Source of the DNA: Colius striatus
Taxonomy: Eukaryota > Chordata > Aves > Coliiformes > Coliidae
Direction of reading: 5' to 3'
Assembly: GCF_028858725.1 (NCBI RefSeq)
Contig: NC_084759.1
Location: 92,524,362 to 92,588,361 of the forward strand
DNA: 64,000 nt
Shown here: positions 1-38,350 of the stretch, piece after piece
How positions within the stretch are numbered: the first letter of the stretch is position 1
Layout of the letters: each line of letters begins with the position of its first letter
Made by a program: the position numbers and the translations under genes
Notes under the pieces: model-generated
Database searches by the model: none
What the model saw: the letters and a program-made list of their open reading frames with translations, nothing else
What the model was told of the DNA's origin: nothing

Positions 1-2776
1 TAATCCTGGCTTCTTTGTCTCCTGTTATATCTACTGAAGTCATCTCCTGTGCTCACCAGGAAGCCCTCCAAGGCTGCTTTTGCAGGATAGGCAGCACAAG
101 ACTGCAGTGGGAGAGATGAAGTCCTCCCAGTCCAACAAGGAGAATGGACTCAAGTGCCCAGCCTGGGCCACCATCAGCTCATCTTAAACTTCTGAGCATT
201 GCTGTCCAGAGTTGTTTGCAGCAGTGACAGGATAGATTTATTCCACTCTGAAAGCAGTATGCTTACCAGCTGCATAGTGTCCCATGATGGGAAGAAGGCT
301 TCCTCAGGCTCCCCTCCAGCCCTGGGTACCTCCCAGCCATCTGATGAGACCAAGGAGCTTGACCCTCCTTAGGGTTCCCCATTTCTGTGCCATGGGATCT
401 TACCTTATCTCATCAGCTGTGCACTGGGCTATAGACTTTAGAAAAGGGAAGGCATTCATGGCAGCATGTGACTATGTGGTTTCTGCATGGATTATATGTC
501 AGTGGGAGGTGGGTTGATGACAGGCCCACCTTCCTGGTCAAGGTTTCTCCTCAGTCTCCTCAGTAGTTCTCTGCTGAGCTACTAAAAATCTAAACCAGGT
601 GTTAGACAGTCAATAAAAGACAAAAGAAAAAGAGTTCTAGGTTCTTGCATTGTTTTCTGCCTCCATGATTCCTTTTCTGAGGTTACATTTTTCTAGAGCA
701 TTACACAGCTGAAAAAGCAAACGTGCAAACAGCTTTATTCCACACCTATCAGCAAAATCACAGCTAGCTAACAGGAAGGCACTCTCTGTAACACCCCTTT
801 TTTTATGTACATAAAGAAGCAGCTTCTGCAAATCCAGAAATATGTTTTCAAACTTTTTCAACCAAGTAGGAAACTCAGATTAGTTTTGTCCTGCTTCAAA
901 ATATATTGCTTAGTAAACGTGCAAGCCACGTGAATCTGTCTTTGAGCAAACAACTATAAACACACATTTTAGAGGACAGTTTGGGCAGAGCTTGTGACAT
1001 AGATGTGTGTAGATAAAGGCTTGTTAAATTATGACAGAACTGAGACACTGATAGAGTTGATGTTTTCTAAGGGGAAACTTCCAAAGAGGCTTTTTGCAAG
1101 TGCAATTCTGATCCAGGCCACTGAGTAAAAAAGAGGAAAATGGGACTTTTTTCAGACATTTCTTCTGTAGGTTGCTTAATAATAGAGTTAGGTGAGAAAG
1201 CAGTGAAGATACAATATAATGGAAGCAGAAGGTGCTTTTGACAGCTGTCAGTTATCAATATGATGGGAAAAAAAGGTAGAAATCAACATTTTTAATGTGG
1301 AATGGACAACTCAGAAGGCAGTAGCCTTATCAAAGGAAGAAGATGAAGTTATACTCTCATCCTTTCACCAGTGCATTGATCTTTGACTTTGACTGATCAA
1401 GTACTTTGACTTTATTCCCATAAATTTTTGGCAAATATTTTCTCACTTTAATAGGGAAAGTAAGGTGCAAAGAAGTTAACTGAATAGGCTGTGGTCAAAA
1501 ATCGTTGTGAATGAGCTGGTATCAAAACTTAACTTCTCTCAAACCTAGTGACAACTTTATTCATCATAAATCAAACACATAAATCAATCAAGTTTGCCCT
1601 GTGTTTGTGGTATTAAGTGTGGTATCCCACCTTTCACCTTAATTCCCCATAAGCAAAATGGAGACAATAAGTCATTTAGAAAGAGCCTCAGCTGAGAATT
1701 GTTGCTGCTTTATGCATGGCAACAACTTTGCAACCAGAGGATCAGCAAGTATTCTTCAAGATACTTGACATCAAACCACAAACTTCTGCACTGCTTTCTA
1801 AAGAAACCTCTATCTTGAATTTTCAGCTTCCCAGAATGTCAGGAGTATTTCCATCCTTCTGTAGTCATCAAAGGATGTAGATAAATAATCTTATCTCTTC
1901 TAACACTGACATTCTCACAGTAAACAGACTATTAACAGGTCTTATTTGGAAGGAAGGTGAACAGATAAGGTGGCTGGAAAAGCAACCAGAAACACTGACT
2001 AGGGGGTAGTGCTGTACTGGCAAAGCTACAGAACAGTTTAATGTCTCTCCAATTAATTTCCCTTAGAGTTTTCTTAGGAGAAAACTTGTTTATGAAATTT
2101 GTTGGCTCAAAAGTGCTCTCATGCAAGAGATAGCATGGCCCAGGTTGCCTTCTGCACCTGTTATTCAAAGCCCTTTATTACTAGCAATGGAATGAAGCTC
2201 TTAGTACTTATTTTCCTAGCAAACAAACCATTGAGTAGCCTTACAGAGCCACTGCTTAGCTGCTTTGCTAATACTCATAGACACTTCTCTTTCACTTCAG
2301 CAGTCTGTTAAATTTGACAAGCAATCATCTTAAAATGCAAATAGCTACCATCCTATGACATAAATGGATGTGTAGGAAGCATAGCTTGAAGTTTTTCTAA
2401 TTTTAGCTTATTTCAGTATACTAGAAGTTCCTAGCATCAATCATCCAACAAAAACACTTTTGCATACCAAAGTGTCACAAAAAGTAGTGTGCTGGCTTGT
2501 GTTTTACTGGGGTGAATGATTTTGCATCCAGACTTAAGCATGTGAAACGCAGTGTACAGAGTGCATCCTGTTAACCCACTGCAGCTGTTTTCTCCCAGTA
2601 AAAGATAAATGATATAAAAATACAGGCAGTATGTTTTCAAATGCATTTAAGGCAATAGCTCGCATACTCGTGCTACTGATTTTCATTCAGCTGTAGTTAC
2701 TAAAGACTTAATTGTTTGCCTGGTCGCACTAAATTACTGCAGAAATTATTAAGCTTATGTAAGCAGAATTAATGTT

Positions 2777-3115
2777 ATGGCCAAAATCATCGAGCAGAAG
2801 TCAGCTTTCAGTTTTTCCTCTACATACTCACAAGCTCCTTCTCATCTGGCAGCCAGGATGATCAGCACATGCCGAAAAGCATTATCGCAGGGAATCAATG
2901 TTGTGAGTGTTATCCCAAGGAGCTATGTTGTGGGTACAACCATCCGCTATCCCGTTCACTTTTTCTCACTGCACGCTGAGGATAACCTCTGTCACCAGCT
3001 GAAGACCAGGGGAATGCGTCACTCCTGCACAGGAGGCTTAGCATTCCTCACATTCCCTGACGGGTTTTCCAGATTACAGCCTCTTGAGAAGACGATTGTC
3101 GCAATTCTGCCTTAA
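2777..3115 (+). other. Unassigned 112-codon open frame
   Basis: An ATG-started frame of 112 codons ending in TAA. I do not recognise the product, and no signal peptide, membrane segment or known motif is visible. The stretch holds about ten CpG dinucleotides, clearly more than its flanks, and its GC content is higher. That could mean a conserved exon, an old processed gene copy or a regulatory element. No clear splice sites bracket it, and frames of this length are expected by chance in 64 kb of six-frame sequence, so coding status is unproven. Confidence 0.2.
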
Positions 3116-3450
3116 AAAGTAATAACTGAATATGTGAGCAGTGGTGTTTTTGTTTCAAACCCAAATCCTGTAGCCCTTCCTGATGTACCTGGTAAACTCA
3201 GTCTTTTTGTTTTGCACATCAGCAAGGGGGAAAGTGGAGCCCATGTTTCATCAGACACATGAAGCTCAGGCAGCCGAGGGATAGCTTAATAGGCCTCCTG
3301 TTCCTGACATTGCCCAATACCTTCTTGGGCTTGTGGACAGTCAGTATACAAAGCCACCTGTGACAACAAATTCCAGAAGATCCTGACCCACCATGTGAAA
3401 AAGTAGTTACTTTCATCTCTTGTGAGCTGATTTTTTGTTGTTTATACTAG

Positions 3451-3678
3451 CTACATGTACTGATTTTCATTACTGTATTGCCAGCCTTTTTTGACTAACA
3501 GGTCAGTGTTCATCTTATTCACTATCTTCATGATTTTTCTAGCTGCCTTAGCTTCCTCTGAATTGAAGACCTCATGGAGTAGCTGTTTCACGCTTTCTAA
3601 TTCTTGTTTTCCCTGTACCTCTCCGTATGCCACTACATCTTCCTTGAGATATAGAGACCAGACTGCAAAAGTGCTCAA
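3451..3678 (-). other. Unassigned minus-strand open frame, possible terminal exon
   Basis: A minus-strand frame of about 75 codons ending in TAG, rich in Lys and Glu with helix-like spacing (for example VKQLLHEVF and ARKIMKIVNKM). Reading 5' to 3' on the minus strand, the sequence CACTTTTGCAG lies near its start and could be a splice acceptor. The frame directly abuts a CR1 fragment. I could not match it to a family. It could be a terminal exon of an unknown transcript, a degenerate gene copy or chance. Confidence 0.2.
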
Positions 3679-3703
3679 GATGTCAATTCAGCAAGGCATT
3701 ATA

Positions 3704-4289
3704 TCATAGAATCATGGCATCACAGAATGGAAGGAGTTGGAGGGACCTCTAGAGATCATCTAGTTGAACACCCCTGCTAAAGCAGATTCACTTTGAGCAG
3801 ATCAGATAGGGAATGTGTCCAGGTGGGTTTTGAAAAGAGACTCCATACCCTCTCTGGGCAGCCTGTGTCAGGGCTCCCTCACCCTCATAGGAAAGATGTT
3901 TCTCCTCATGTTCAAGTGGAGCTTCCCATGTTCCAGCTTGTGTCCATTATTTCTAGTTCTGTTACTGGACACTACAGAAAAAATGGTCGCCTTATCCTCC
4001 TGATGTCCACCCTTTAGGTACTTAAAAGTGTTGATGAGGTCCCCTCTCAGTCTTCTCTTTTCTAGACTAAACAGCCCCAAGTCCTGCAGCCTTTCTTCAT
4101 CACAGAGATGTTCAAGTGCCCTGATCATCCTAGCAGCCCTTCACTGGACTGTCTCCATCAGTTCCCTGTCTCTTTTGAGCTGAGGAGCCCAGCAGCAAAG
4201 TCATGCCATCCTCCTGACAGTGCCCAGCATTTTCATGGGTCTTGGCCGCAGCTGCATGTTGAGCTGATGGTTTTGGTGAGCTGTAAGTA
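3704..4289 (-). mobile_element. CR1 LINE fragment (5'-truncated)
   Basis: On the plus strand it begins with tcatagaatcatgg, followed by a line ending in gagatcatctagttgaac. This is the reverse complement of the avian CR1 3' end, so the element reads on the minus strand. The minus-strand translation includes [20 protein letters not shown], matching the C-terminal part of CR1 ORF2. About 0.6 kb of the 3' end survives. It is too diverged to be active. Confidence 0.9.
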
Positions 4290-6144
4290 GGATATCACGG
4301 TACTTCTCAGCTGGACCTGCCAGCTCTGAGCTCAACATCACCTACAAGTCTAAGAACAACATAAACAGAGAGCAATGCTGCCCCATGCATCCTCTCCCAA
4401 CAACTGCGACATAGATGCATCCCGAACAAAAAATATATACCCACTCAGGACATTCAGGAAAATTCCACTAATTTTTCACCCACTTTATTTGTTTAGTTGT
4501 TGTTCAAGCACTGACAGTATAGGAGATCTCATCTTGAAAAGTCAGCCTCTTCTTGATCAGAGTTCAACGTAAACTTGTGGTTCCTTTGGAGATTGTGTTG
4601 TCTATGAAGCTACGGGCTACTTTGGCAATAAGCATTTCTCATCCTCTCCCTTCCTTTATAAGTAGTTTTTTAAAATCTCATAAAAAGTAATTGGACAAGG
4701 GACTGAAATCCAAGCTCCTTCCTCCTCAGTGAACATCTGACCAACATTTACAGCATTTAATTAATTAATGAACTTTTAAATTCATTTTTTCTGCCTCCTT
4801 GGCCCAATGAAAACAGATGTTTCCAAGAAGACTGACGAAGCTTCAGTAGAAGGGACCGAGACACCTCTTTCCTTCATGGTTGGGGTCTTATACACAAAAC
4901 CAGACATACCATCAGGAACATATGGCAAGACAAAGGACTTTGCATAGCCTATAATCGTAACGACGACAAAACTTAACTTTACAGATCTTGTCAGACTTTG
5001 CTAGGGTTAAATGAATGCTTTTGCAGACAAAGAACAGATATGACAGAGAAAGCATTTATTTTAACTGCAGTGCAATGGAAACCTCAATCGTTTTCAAAAG
5101 CCAGCTGGGGGAGAAGTGACTCACATAGCTTGTATACAGGAAGCCTCTTTGCTGTTTTCAGTGCTGAATTTCTTTTTCTCTGAATATGTCACTTGTGTGA
5201 GTACAGCAACGCGTTTGGCAGTAACATCAACATGGAGAAAGACATGGTTCCTGCCCTGAGTAGCTTACAGTCTAAAATGTGACATGGACAATAATATGCC
5301 AACATATAACAATCAGCTGAACTATCATCAGTCAGATATAAGAAGAACTATTTTAACAAGCAATCGGAATACCAAATATATATATAAAGGGCACAGGTAG
5401 GACAGAGTGGTGACTGTTCTGTTATGTTCAGAGGTCTACAGGCATGAAGGGTATTGATGGGTTTCTTGAGTGAGTGATTTTACTTTCTTTGGTGAGGCTG
5501 CTCCAGTTTGTGCTTCCTGAACAAAACCAAGGAAAATTAGATTAGAATTTAGCATTCTTAAATATTCCTAGGCTACATGCTCAAACACTGGACAACATTG
5601 AGATAAATGAATTCCCATGTAACAGAGGAACCCAGATGTGGGAGAAGCAGCATGAAAGAAGTGTTAGATTCTCTGTCCTGCTGAGGCACTGGGTCTCCAC
5701 ATTACTTTACAGCTGGTAAAGTCTCTGGCAGCTACCTCAGAGGTAGAGTTAGGTGGGAATCACATGAGTTCTGGAAAGAGTGTTATCACATGCTGTATCT
5801 GTGATCAGGAGGGAGTCCCTTCATCCAAAGCAAAATATGCTGAAAATTCCACCTTTCTTGTAGGCCAACAGTTTTTCTCTAGTAATTGTCTGAATTTGTT
5901 TCTGTGCAGAGGAGAAGTAACAGCAGCAGGAAAAGGAAAAATCTAAAAACTAAGTTTGAAGACATGCTGGCAAAACTTAAGCAATGCTAGATGCTCACAG
6001 TTGTATATAGGCAGAAATTCTGACTCCCAGATGTTTCCTGATTTGAGGTTTTAAAGTCACATTTGGCTTAGTTTCTAAGGCAATCAGTAATTTTATAGTG
6101 CACCGTATTTCTTGTCAGGCTCCTGTCCCTTCCCCAGTTTCACT
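4290..6144. other. Flanking DNA, nothing assigned
   Basis: No exon, RNA gene or repeat was recognised between two CR1 fragments. It includes a short TA-rich run near 5380-5390. Confidence 0.5.
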
Positions 6145-6220
6145 GAATCACAGAATGGTAGGGATTGGGAAAGACCTCTAAAGATCATCTGGTCCTACCA
6201 CCTTGCTCAAGCAGGGTTTA
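6145..6220 (-). mobile_element. CR1 3'-end fragment
   Basis: A short piece with gaatcacagaatggtaggg followed by agacctctaaagatcatctgg, the reverse complement of the CR1 3' end. Only about 75 bases are recognisable. Confidence 0.8.
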
Positions 6221-6621
6221 CTGAATTTTTTTAAAATTTCAACTAAATTTGAGAGAGGGTTTCATTTGAGACATAAAGATCCTAAGAAATTCAATGAAAA
6301 CAGTAGGCGAATGAGAGAGGAGGGGGGGTGAATTCTTATCCCAAATGAAAGAGAAGTTGCAATGAATCCAACTGTTAAACATACTCTGGCCAATCAATTG
6401 GGCATTTTGTGCATGTACGCTGACCACTTAAGCAGCACACATCTTTCATGCTGCTCTTTGCACTACTCATACTTTGGGGACACAGCAGAGAGAGGAGCTG
6501 CAGTACGAAGATGCAAAGGAATATGCCCAAAGCAGATACCAGAAGTCCAGCAGGGAGGAGAAGGTCATAAGAGCAATGGGGAATGGATTGAAGGATCTGC
6601 AAGCTTTAGTGGATGTTAAGG

Positions 6622-7145
6622 ATCATAGAATCATTTTGGCTGGAAGAGACCTTTAAGATCGAGTCCAGACTTTGTCCCAGCCTGATCAAACATTAGACCA
6701 TTTCCCTAAGTGCAACATGCACCCATCTCTTAAACACCTCCAGGGACAGTGACTCCACTTCCTCCCTGGGTGGCCGTTCCAATGCCTGACAACCCTTTCA
6801 GCAAGGAAATTCCTCCTCACATCTGGCTTGAATCTCCCCTGGCACAACTTGAGGCCATTTTCTCTTATTCTATTGCTTGTTACTAGGGAGATTAGACTGA
6901 CCCCTGCCTCACTACAACTTCCTTTCAGATCGTTGTAGAGAGCAATAAGGTCTCCTCTGAGCCTCCTTTTCAACAGCCCCAGATCCCTCAGCCTTTCCTC
7001 ATATGACACATGCTCCAAATCCTTTACTAGTTTGGTAGCCCGTCTCTGTATCCCCTCCAGAACCTCAATGTCCTTCTTGTAGAGAGAGGTCCAAAACTGG
7101 ACACAGTATTCAAGGTCTGGCCTAACAAAGCTGAGTACAGGAGAA
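6622..7145 (-). mobile_element. CR1 LINE fragment
   Basis: It begins with gatcatagaatcattttggc and extends about 0.5 kb in minus orientation. Its minus-strand translation contains [19 protein letters not shown] and [14 protein letters not shown], typical of the CR1 ORF2 C-terminus. It lies just downstream of the predicted SH3BGR polyadenylation signal and has no intact reverse transcriptase. Confidence 0.9.
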
Positions 7146-7173
7146 TCACAGGCAGCTATGTAGGAAAGTTAGA

Positions 7174-7179
7174 TTTATT
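7174..7179 (-). terminator. SH3BGR: Candidate SH3BGR polyadenylation signal
   Basis: TTTATT on the plus strand reads AATAAA on the minus strand. It lies about 240 bases past the SH3BGR stop codon, a normal distance for a short 3' UTR, and just before the CR1 fragment. The position is inferred; no transcript was available. Confidence 0.5.
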
Positions 7180-7420
7180 GATGCCTCAGAAATGGAAAAG
7201 CAAACAGATTCACTAAGGGTAATAGTTCTGACTAACTGTTATGAGTCAAATGCATAACACCTCTTTTTTGGTTTTGGTATGTTCTTTCTGTTCTTGTCAT
7301 TGCATATAACAATGTAGAGCATACAAAAATGTCACTTTAAGAACATTTAGAAACCGCACTGAATATCTTAATAGTTACCTGAAAACCTGTTCAAGAAAGA
7401 ATGCATCACAGGGAAGTGTA

Positions 7421-35418
<27,998 letters not shown>

Positions 35419-38035
35419 GTTGACAGTGATGAAAATGAATCAGCAAAGCACGCCTGCTATCTACAAGTCACCTCAGCCTCAAGAGGAATCCAAGTGTTTG
35501 GCAGTTCCTGGGCTAACCCAGGTCCTAAATGCATGTGCCCCCCTGCCCCTCCCCAGCAATCCAGCAGCTTTAGCCTCTCCCTCTTCCCGGGGTTCCGGGT
35601 TTTCCCACTCCATTGGCTCTTAGGTATTTTGAGATGAGGGGCCAGTAGAGGATTGGTTAGTAAGAGGAGCCATAGCAAGGGGTTTGCACCTGCCCCTAGC
35701 CTTATTGCATTAGATTGACAGGGTGCCAGTCCAAAAAAGGCAAAGGAGAGTAGTGCACCAATGAAACAAGGCTGGAGAAATATTTGGGAGAGGGGGAAGG
35801 GACAAGTGAGAAGGGAGAAAGGACAGGGAGCAAGCAACATAGTGCTGGGGGCAATCACAAAGCTGTCGGGTAATGTTTAATGTTATATGGGCACTGTCAC
35901 AGCAACCTCCTGCATAAAAGGGCTTGAGCCCTTTCCCTGAACACAACAAGGAGGTTTCAGAGTTATAGCTGCAAACCTCCTATTATAAAAGGGGAAGGAG
36001 GAAGGGGAGGGCAAGGCAAGCATAGATGCAGAAGTAAATATAGCAGAGATCATATTGAAATAAGCCTCGGTTACCAACGCTCTCAGCTTTAAAGAATTCA
36101 GATCATCATCCACATTGCAGGGCTCAGGCACAGATCTGAAGTAAATATGTCTCAGTACACTTCCTAACACTGAGGACAGTGATCTGGCTTATTCTGTGCA
36201 CCCAGGACCCATTGTTGTATCTTCTCCTTTTTTGCACCACAGTTGCTGGGACACAAGGTGTAAGAGGAGGTCCAGAATACCTGGTAAAAAAAAATCACAT
36301 TCTATTGTGTTATCCATGATGTTCTTTTTCCATAGAAAAATGTTGCATTCTACCCCAGAGACAGTCACAATTCAGTGGCTGCCTCCATGTGTTTAGTTAA
36401 GGAGGTCTCTGAGTATAAGAGGTATTTAAAGAATGTTAAATAGTAACATTACTTTCAGATTTTAAGGGCCAAGTTTGCTTCTGCTGTAAGTGAGCTCAGT
36501 ACTGAGCTCAGTAAAGCTGACCCTATGTCAGAGGTGAAACTGGATGAGAAAGTGCTTCCACATAACATTTCAAATGTTAAGATTGAGTGTAGTAGTGTCC
36601 AACTCTGAAAATATTTTAAATGGAATATAATACTTTCTTCCCAGGATTGATTAGGTAGAATCAAATGCACAAGAGTAAAGGTGAAAAGTAAGCTTTCAAA
36701 GTAAGCTTTTCATCTCTGCTAACCATTACGTGAAGCTGGAAATACAGTATTCCATGTATGGAAGAGGCATCGTTAAAAACCTTGCTGAAAACTAAAAATA
36801 ACGGTATGGATAGTTTGTACTGTTTACTGTGGCTCACCATCTGTCATTTCTTTCTTCTTTTGAGAGGTCTAGCAAAAGGCAAAGCCTGTTACAATGGGGT
36901 ATTTTCAGAGTATCTTCCTATAAAACAAAGCAACCACATTAGCGTAAAATCATATAATATTACCAGAAGTTGTTATACATGCTTGTTTCTCAGGAGGTTT
37001 TGTATGTAAGCATAGCCTGGTAAATTAAACAGAAATTACCAGCCATTTAGAATACACCATTTCCAAATGAATTTTTTTGGTTACTAGTGCTCTGAAGAAG
37101 TACAAACAATGGATGCAGTGGTTATTTGCTTCAAAGCATAGTGATAAGCTTTGCAAGTATAGCGATACTAATAATTAGTACTCAAAGCAGTAAATATTTG
37201 CACACGGTCAGAACTAGTACGAAATTGCCAAATTACTCTTTGTCCTGTACTACTTTGCACTCAAAATGCCCATTGAACTAAACAGGGAAAAACCAGGATG
37301 TGGCCCCAAGCCTTTTCTCACGTGGGGCTTGGCAGATGAGGACTTCATGGTAGGATCCCCATCTTTCTGTGGGATCTGTGGCTGTTTAGCCTGGAGAGAC
37401 TGAGGGCAGACCTCATCAACACAAGTACCCAAAGGGTGGATGTTAAGACAATGGGGAGACACTTTTTTTTCTGTAGTGTCTAGTGACAGGACAAGGGGTA
37501 ACGGGCATAAGCTGGAATACAAACAATTCCACTTAAATACAAGGAAAAACTTCTTAACTTTAAGGGTGATAGAGCACTGGCACAGGCACCTCAGGGATAG
37601 TCTCTTTCTCTGGAGGTTTCTAAAACCTGCCTAGATGCATGCCTGTGTGACCTGATGGAGACGAACCTGATTTAGCAGGGGTTTGGACTGGATGATCTCT
37701 AGAGGTCTCTTCCAACCCCTATCATTCCATGATTCTGTGATTCTGTGTCTAGCATTGGAAGAAAAATATCTCACCAGCTACCTTCATTCCTCACGGATTT
37801 TCCCCCTTTATTCGGCCTAAAAGTTGTTTTGTGTAAACCTGAATCGTGAGTTTGCAGGCTCTTGGCCTCCAGCGCCACACTACACCACACCACATCAGAC
37901 CACATGACCTGAGGTGCCTCCATGGCCACCATGAGGCTCCGCAGCCTACAGCTCATGACACAGACCTGCTGCCTCCACACTGCATTATCAAATTCCCATA
38001 TGGGATGGGGTTCAGAAATATGAGAGTGGCAACAT
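35419..38035. other. SH3BGR 5' region between first coding exon and CpG island
   Basis: It contains purine-rich stretches at 35750-36010, a sense CR1 copy (37370-37747), and presumably noncoding 5' sequence of SH3BGR. No core promoter could be placed with confidence; TATA-like strings near 35980 are not assigned. Confidence 0.5.
37370..37747 (+). mobile_element. CR1 LINE fragment with intact 3' tail
   Basis: In plus orientation it reads gctgtttagcctggagagac, gtctagtgacaggacaaggg and gactggatgatctctagagg. It ends with the CR1-type tail tccatgattctgtgattctg at about 37747. It lies immediately upstream of the CpG island. Confidence 0.92.
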
Positions 38036-38121
38036 ATATGCAGGCATCTCCGCGGGGTGCGAGGCGCGGGAAGGGGGCGCTGGGGGAGGCGCAGGCGGGA
38101 GAAGCCGCCGCGCCGGCTGTG

Positions 38122-38140
38122 ACTACAGCTCCCAGCGTGC
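38122..38140 (+). promoter_or_regulatory. ZNF143/Staf-type binding site
   Basis: ACTACAGCTCCCAGCGTGC matches the well-known promoter element ACTACAnnTCCCAGnnTGC bound by ZNF143 (Staf), common in CpG-island and bidirectional promoters. The match is complete at the fixed positions. Function is inferred from motif and location. Confidence 0.75.
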
Positions 38141-38156
38141 CACGCGGCCGCCGCAT

Positions 38157-38170
38157 ATCTCCATGGCAAC
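38157..38170 (+). promoter_or_regulatory. X-box-like RFX site
   Basis: ATCTCCATGGCAAC contains a perfect right half (CCATGGCAAC) of the RFX X-box and an imperfect left half. RFX factors drive many ciliary genes, and LCA5L belongs to the lebercilin ciliary family, so the site makes sense as an LCA5L promoter element. One half-site is weak, so this is suggestive only. Confidence 0.45.
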
Positions 38171-38350
38171 GGCGACGCGCCGGTCGGCCAAGGTGCCCAG
38201 TAATGGCGGCGGCGGCGGAGGCGGTGGCGGGAGGGAGGACACTCAGGAGGCCAGGAGGGGACGGAGCAGGGCGGGGTGGGCAGTTGGGCCGGTGCAGGGC
38301 AGAGGTGGCGAGGGATGGAGGGGAACCTTGCTCTCGTGAGGGCGGCCGGG

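Larger units (their letters stand above)
1..3703. other. Flanking DNA beyond the SH3BGR 3' end
   Basis: AT-rich sequence with no exon I can assign. Short open frames are scattered on both strands without recognisable domains. The only stretches that stand out are a CpG-retaining open frame at 2777-3115 and a minus-strand frame at 3451-3678, both listed separately. No tRNA, rRNA or complete repeat was recognised. Confidence 0.6.
38036..38350. promoter_or_regulatory. CpG island, probable bidirectional SH3BGR/LCA5L promoter
   Basis: About 300 bases of very high GC with dense CpG (for example cgcggggtgcgaggcgcggg and ggcggcggcggcggaggcgg), in sharp contrast to the AT-rich surroundings. It is the only CpG island in the window. 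It lies between SH3BGR (minus strand, coding from 35418) and LCA5L (plus strand, recognisable from 43904). In human these two genes are also arranged head-to-head, so a shared promoter is the simplest reading. It contains a ZNF143/Staf-like element and an X-box-like element 16 bases apart. Two long minus-strand frames across it (208 and 220 codons) reflect GC richness. Confidence 0.8.
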
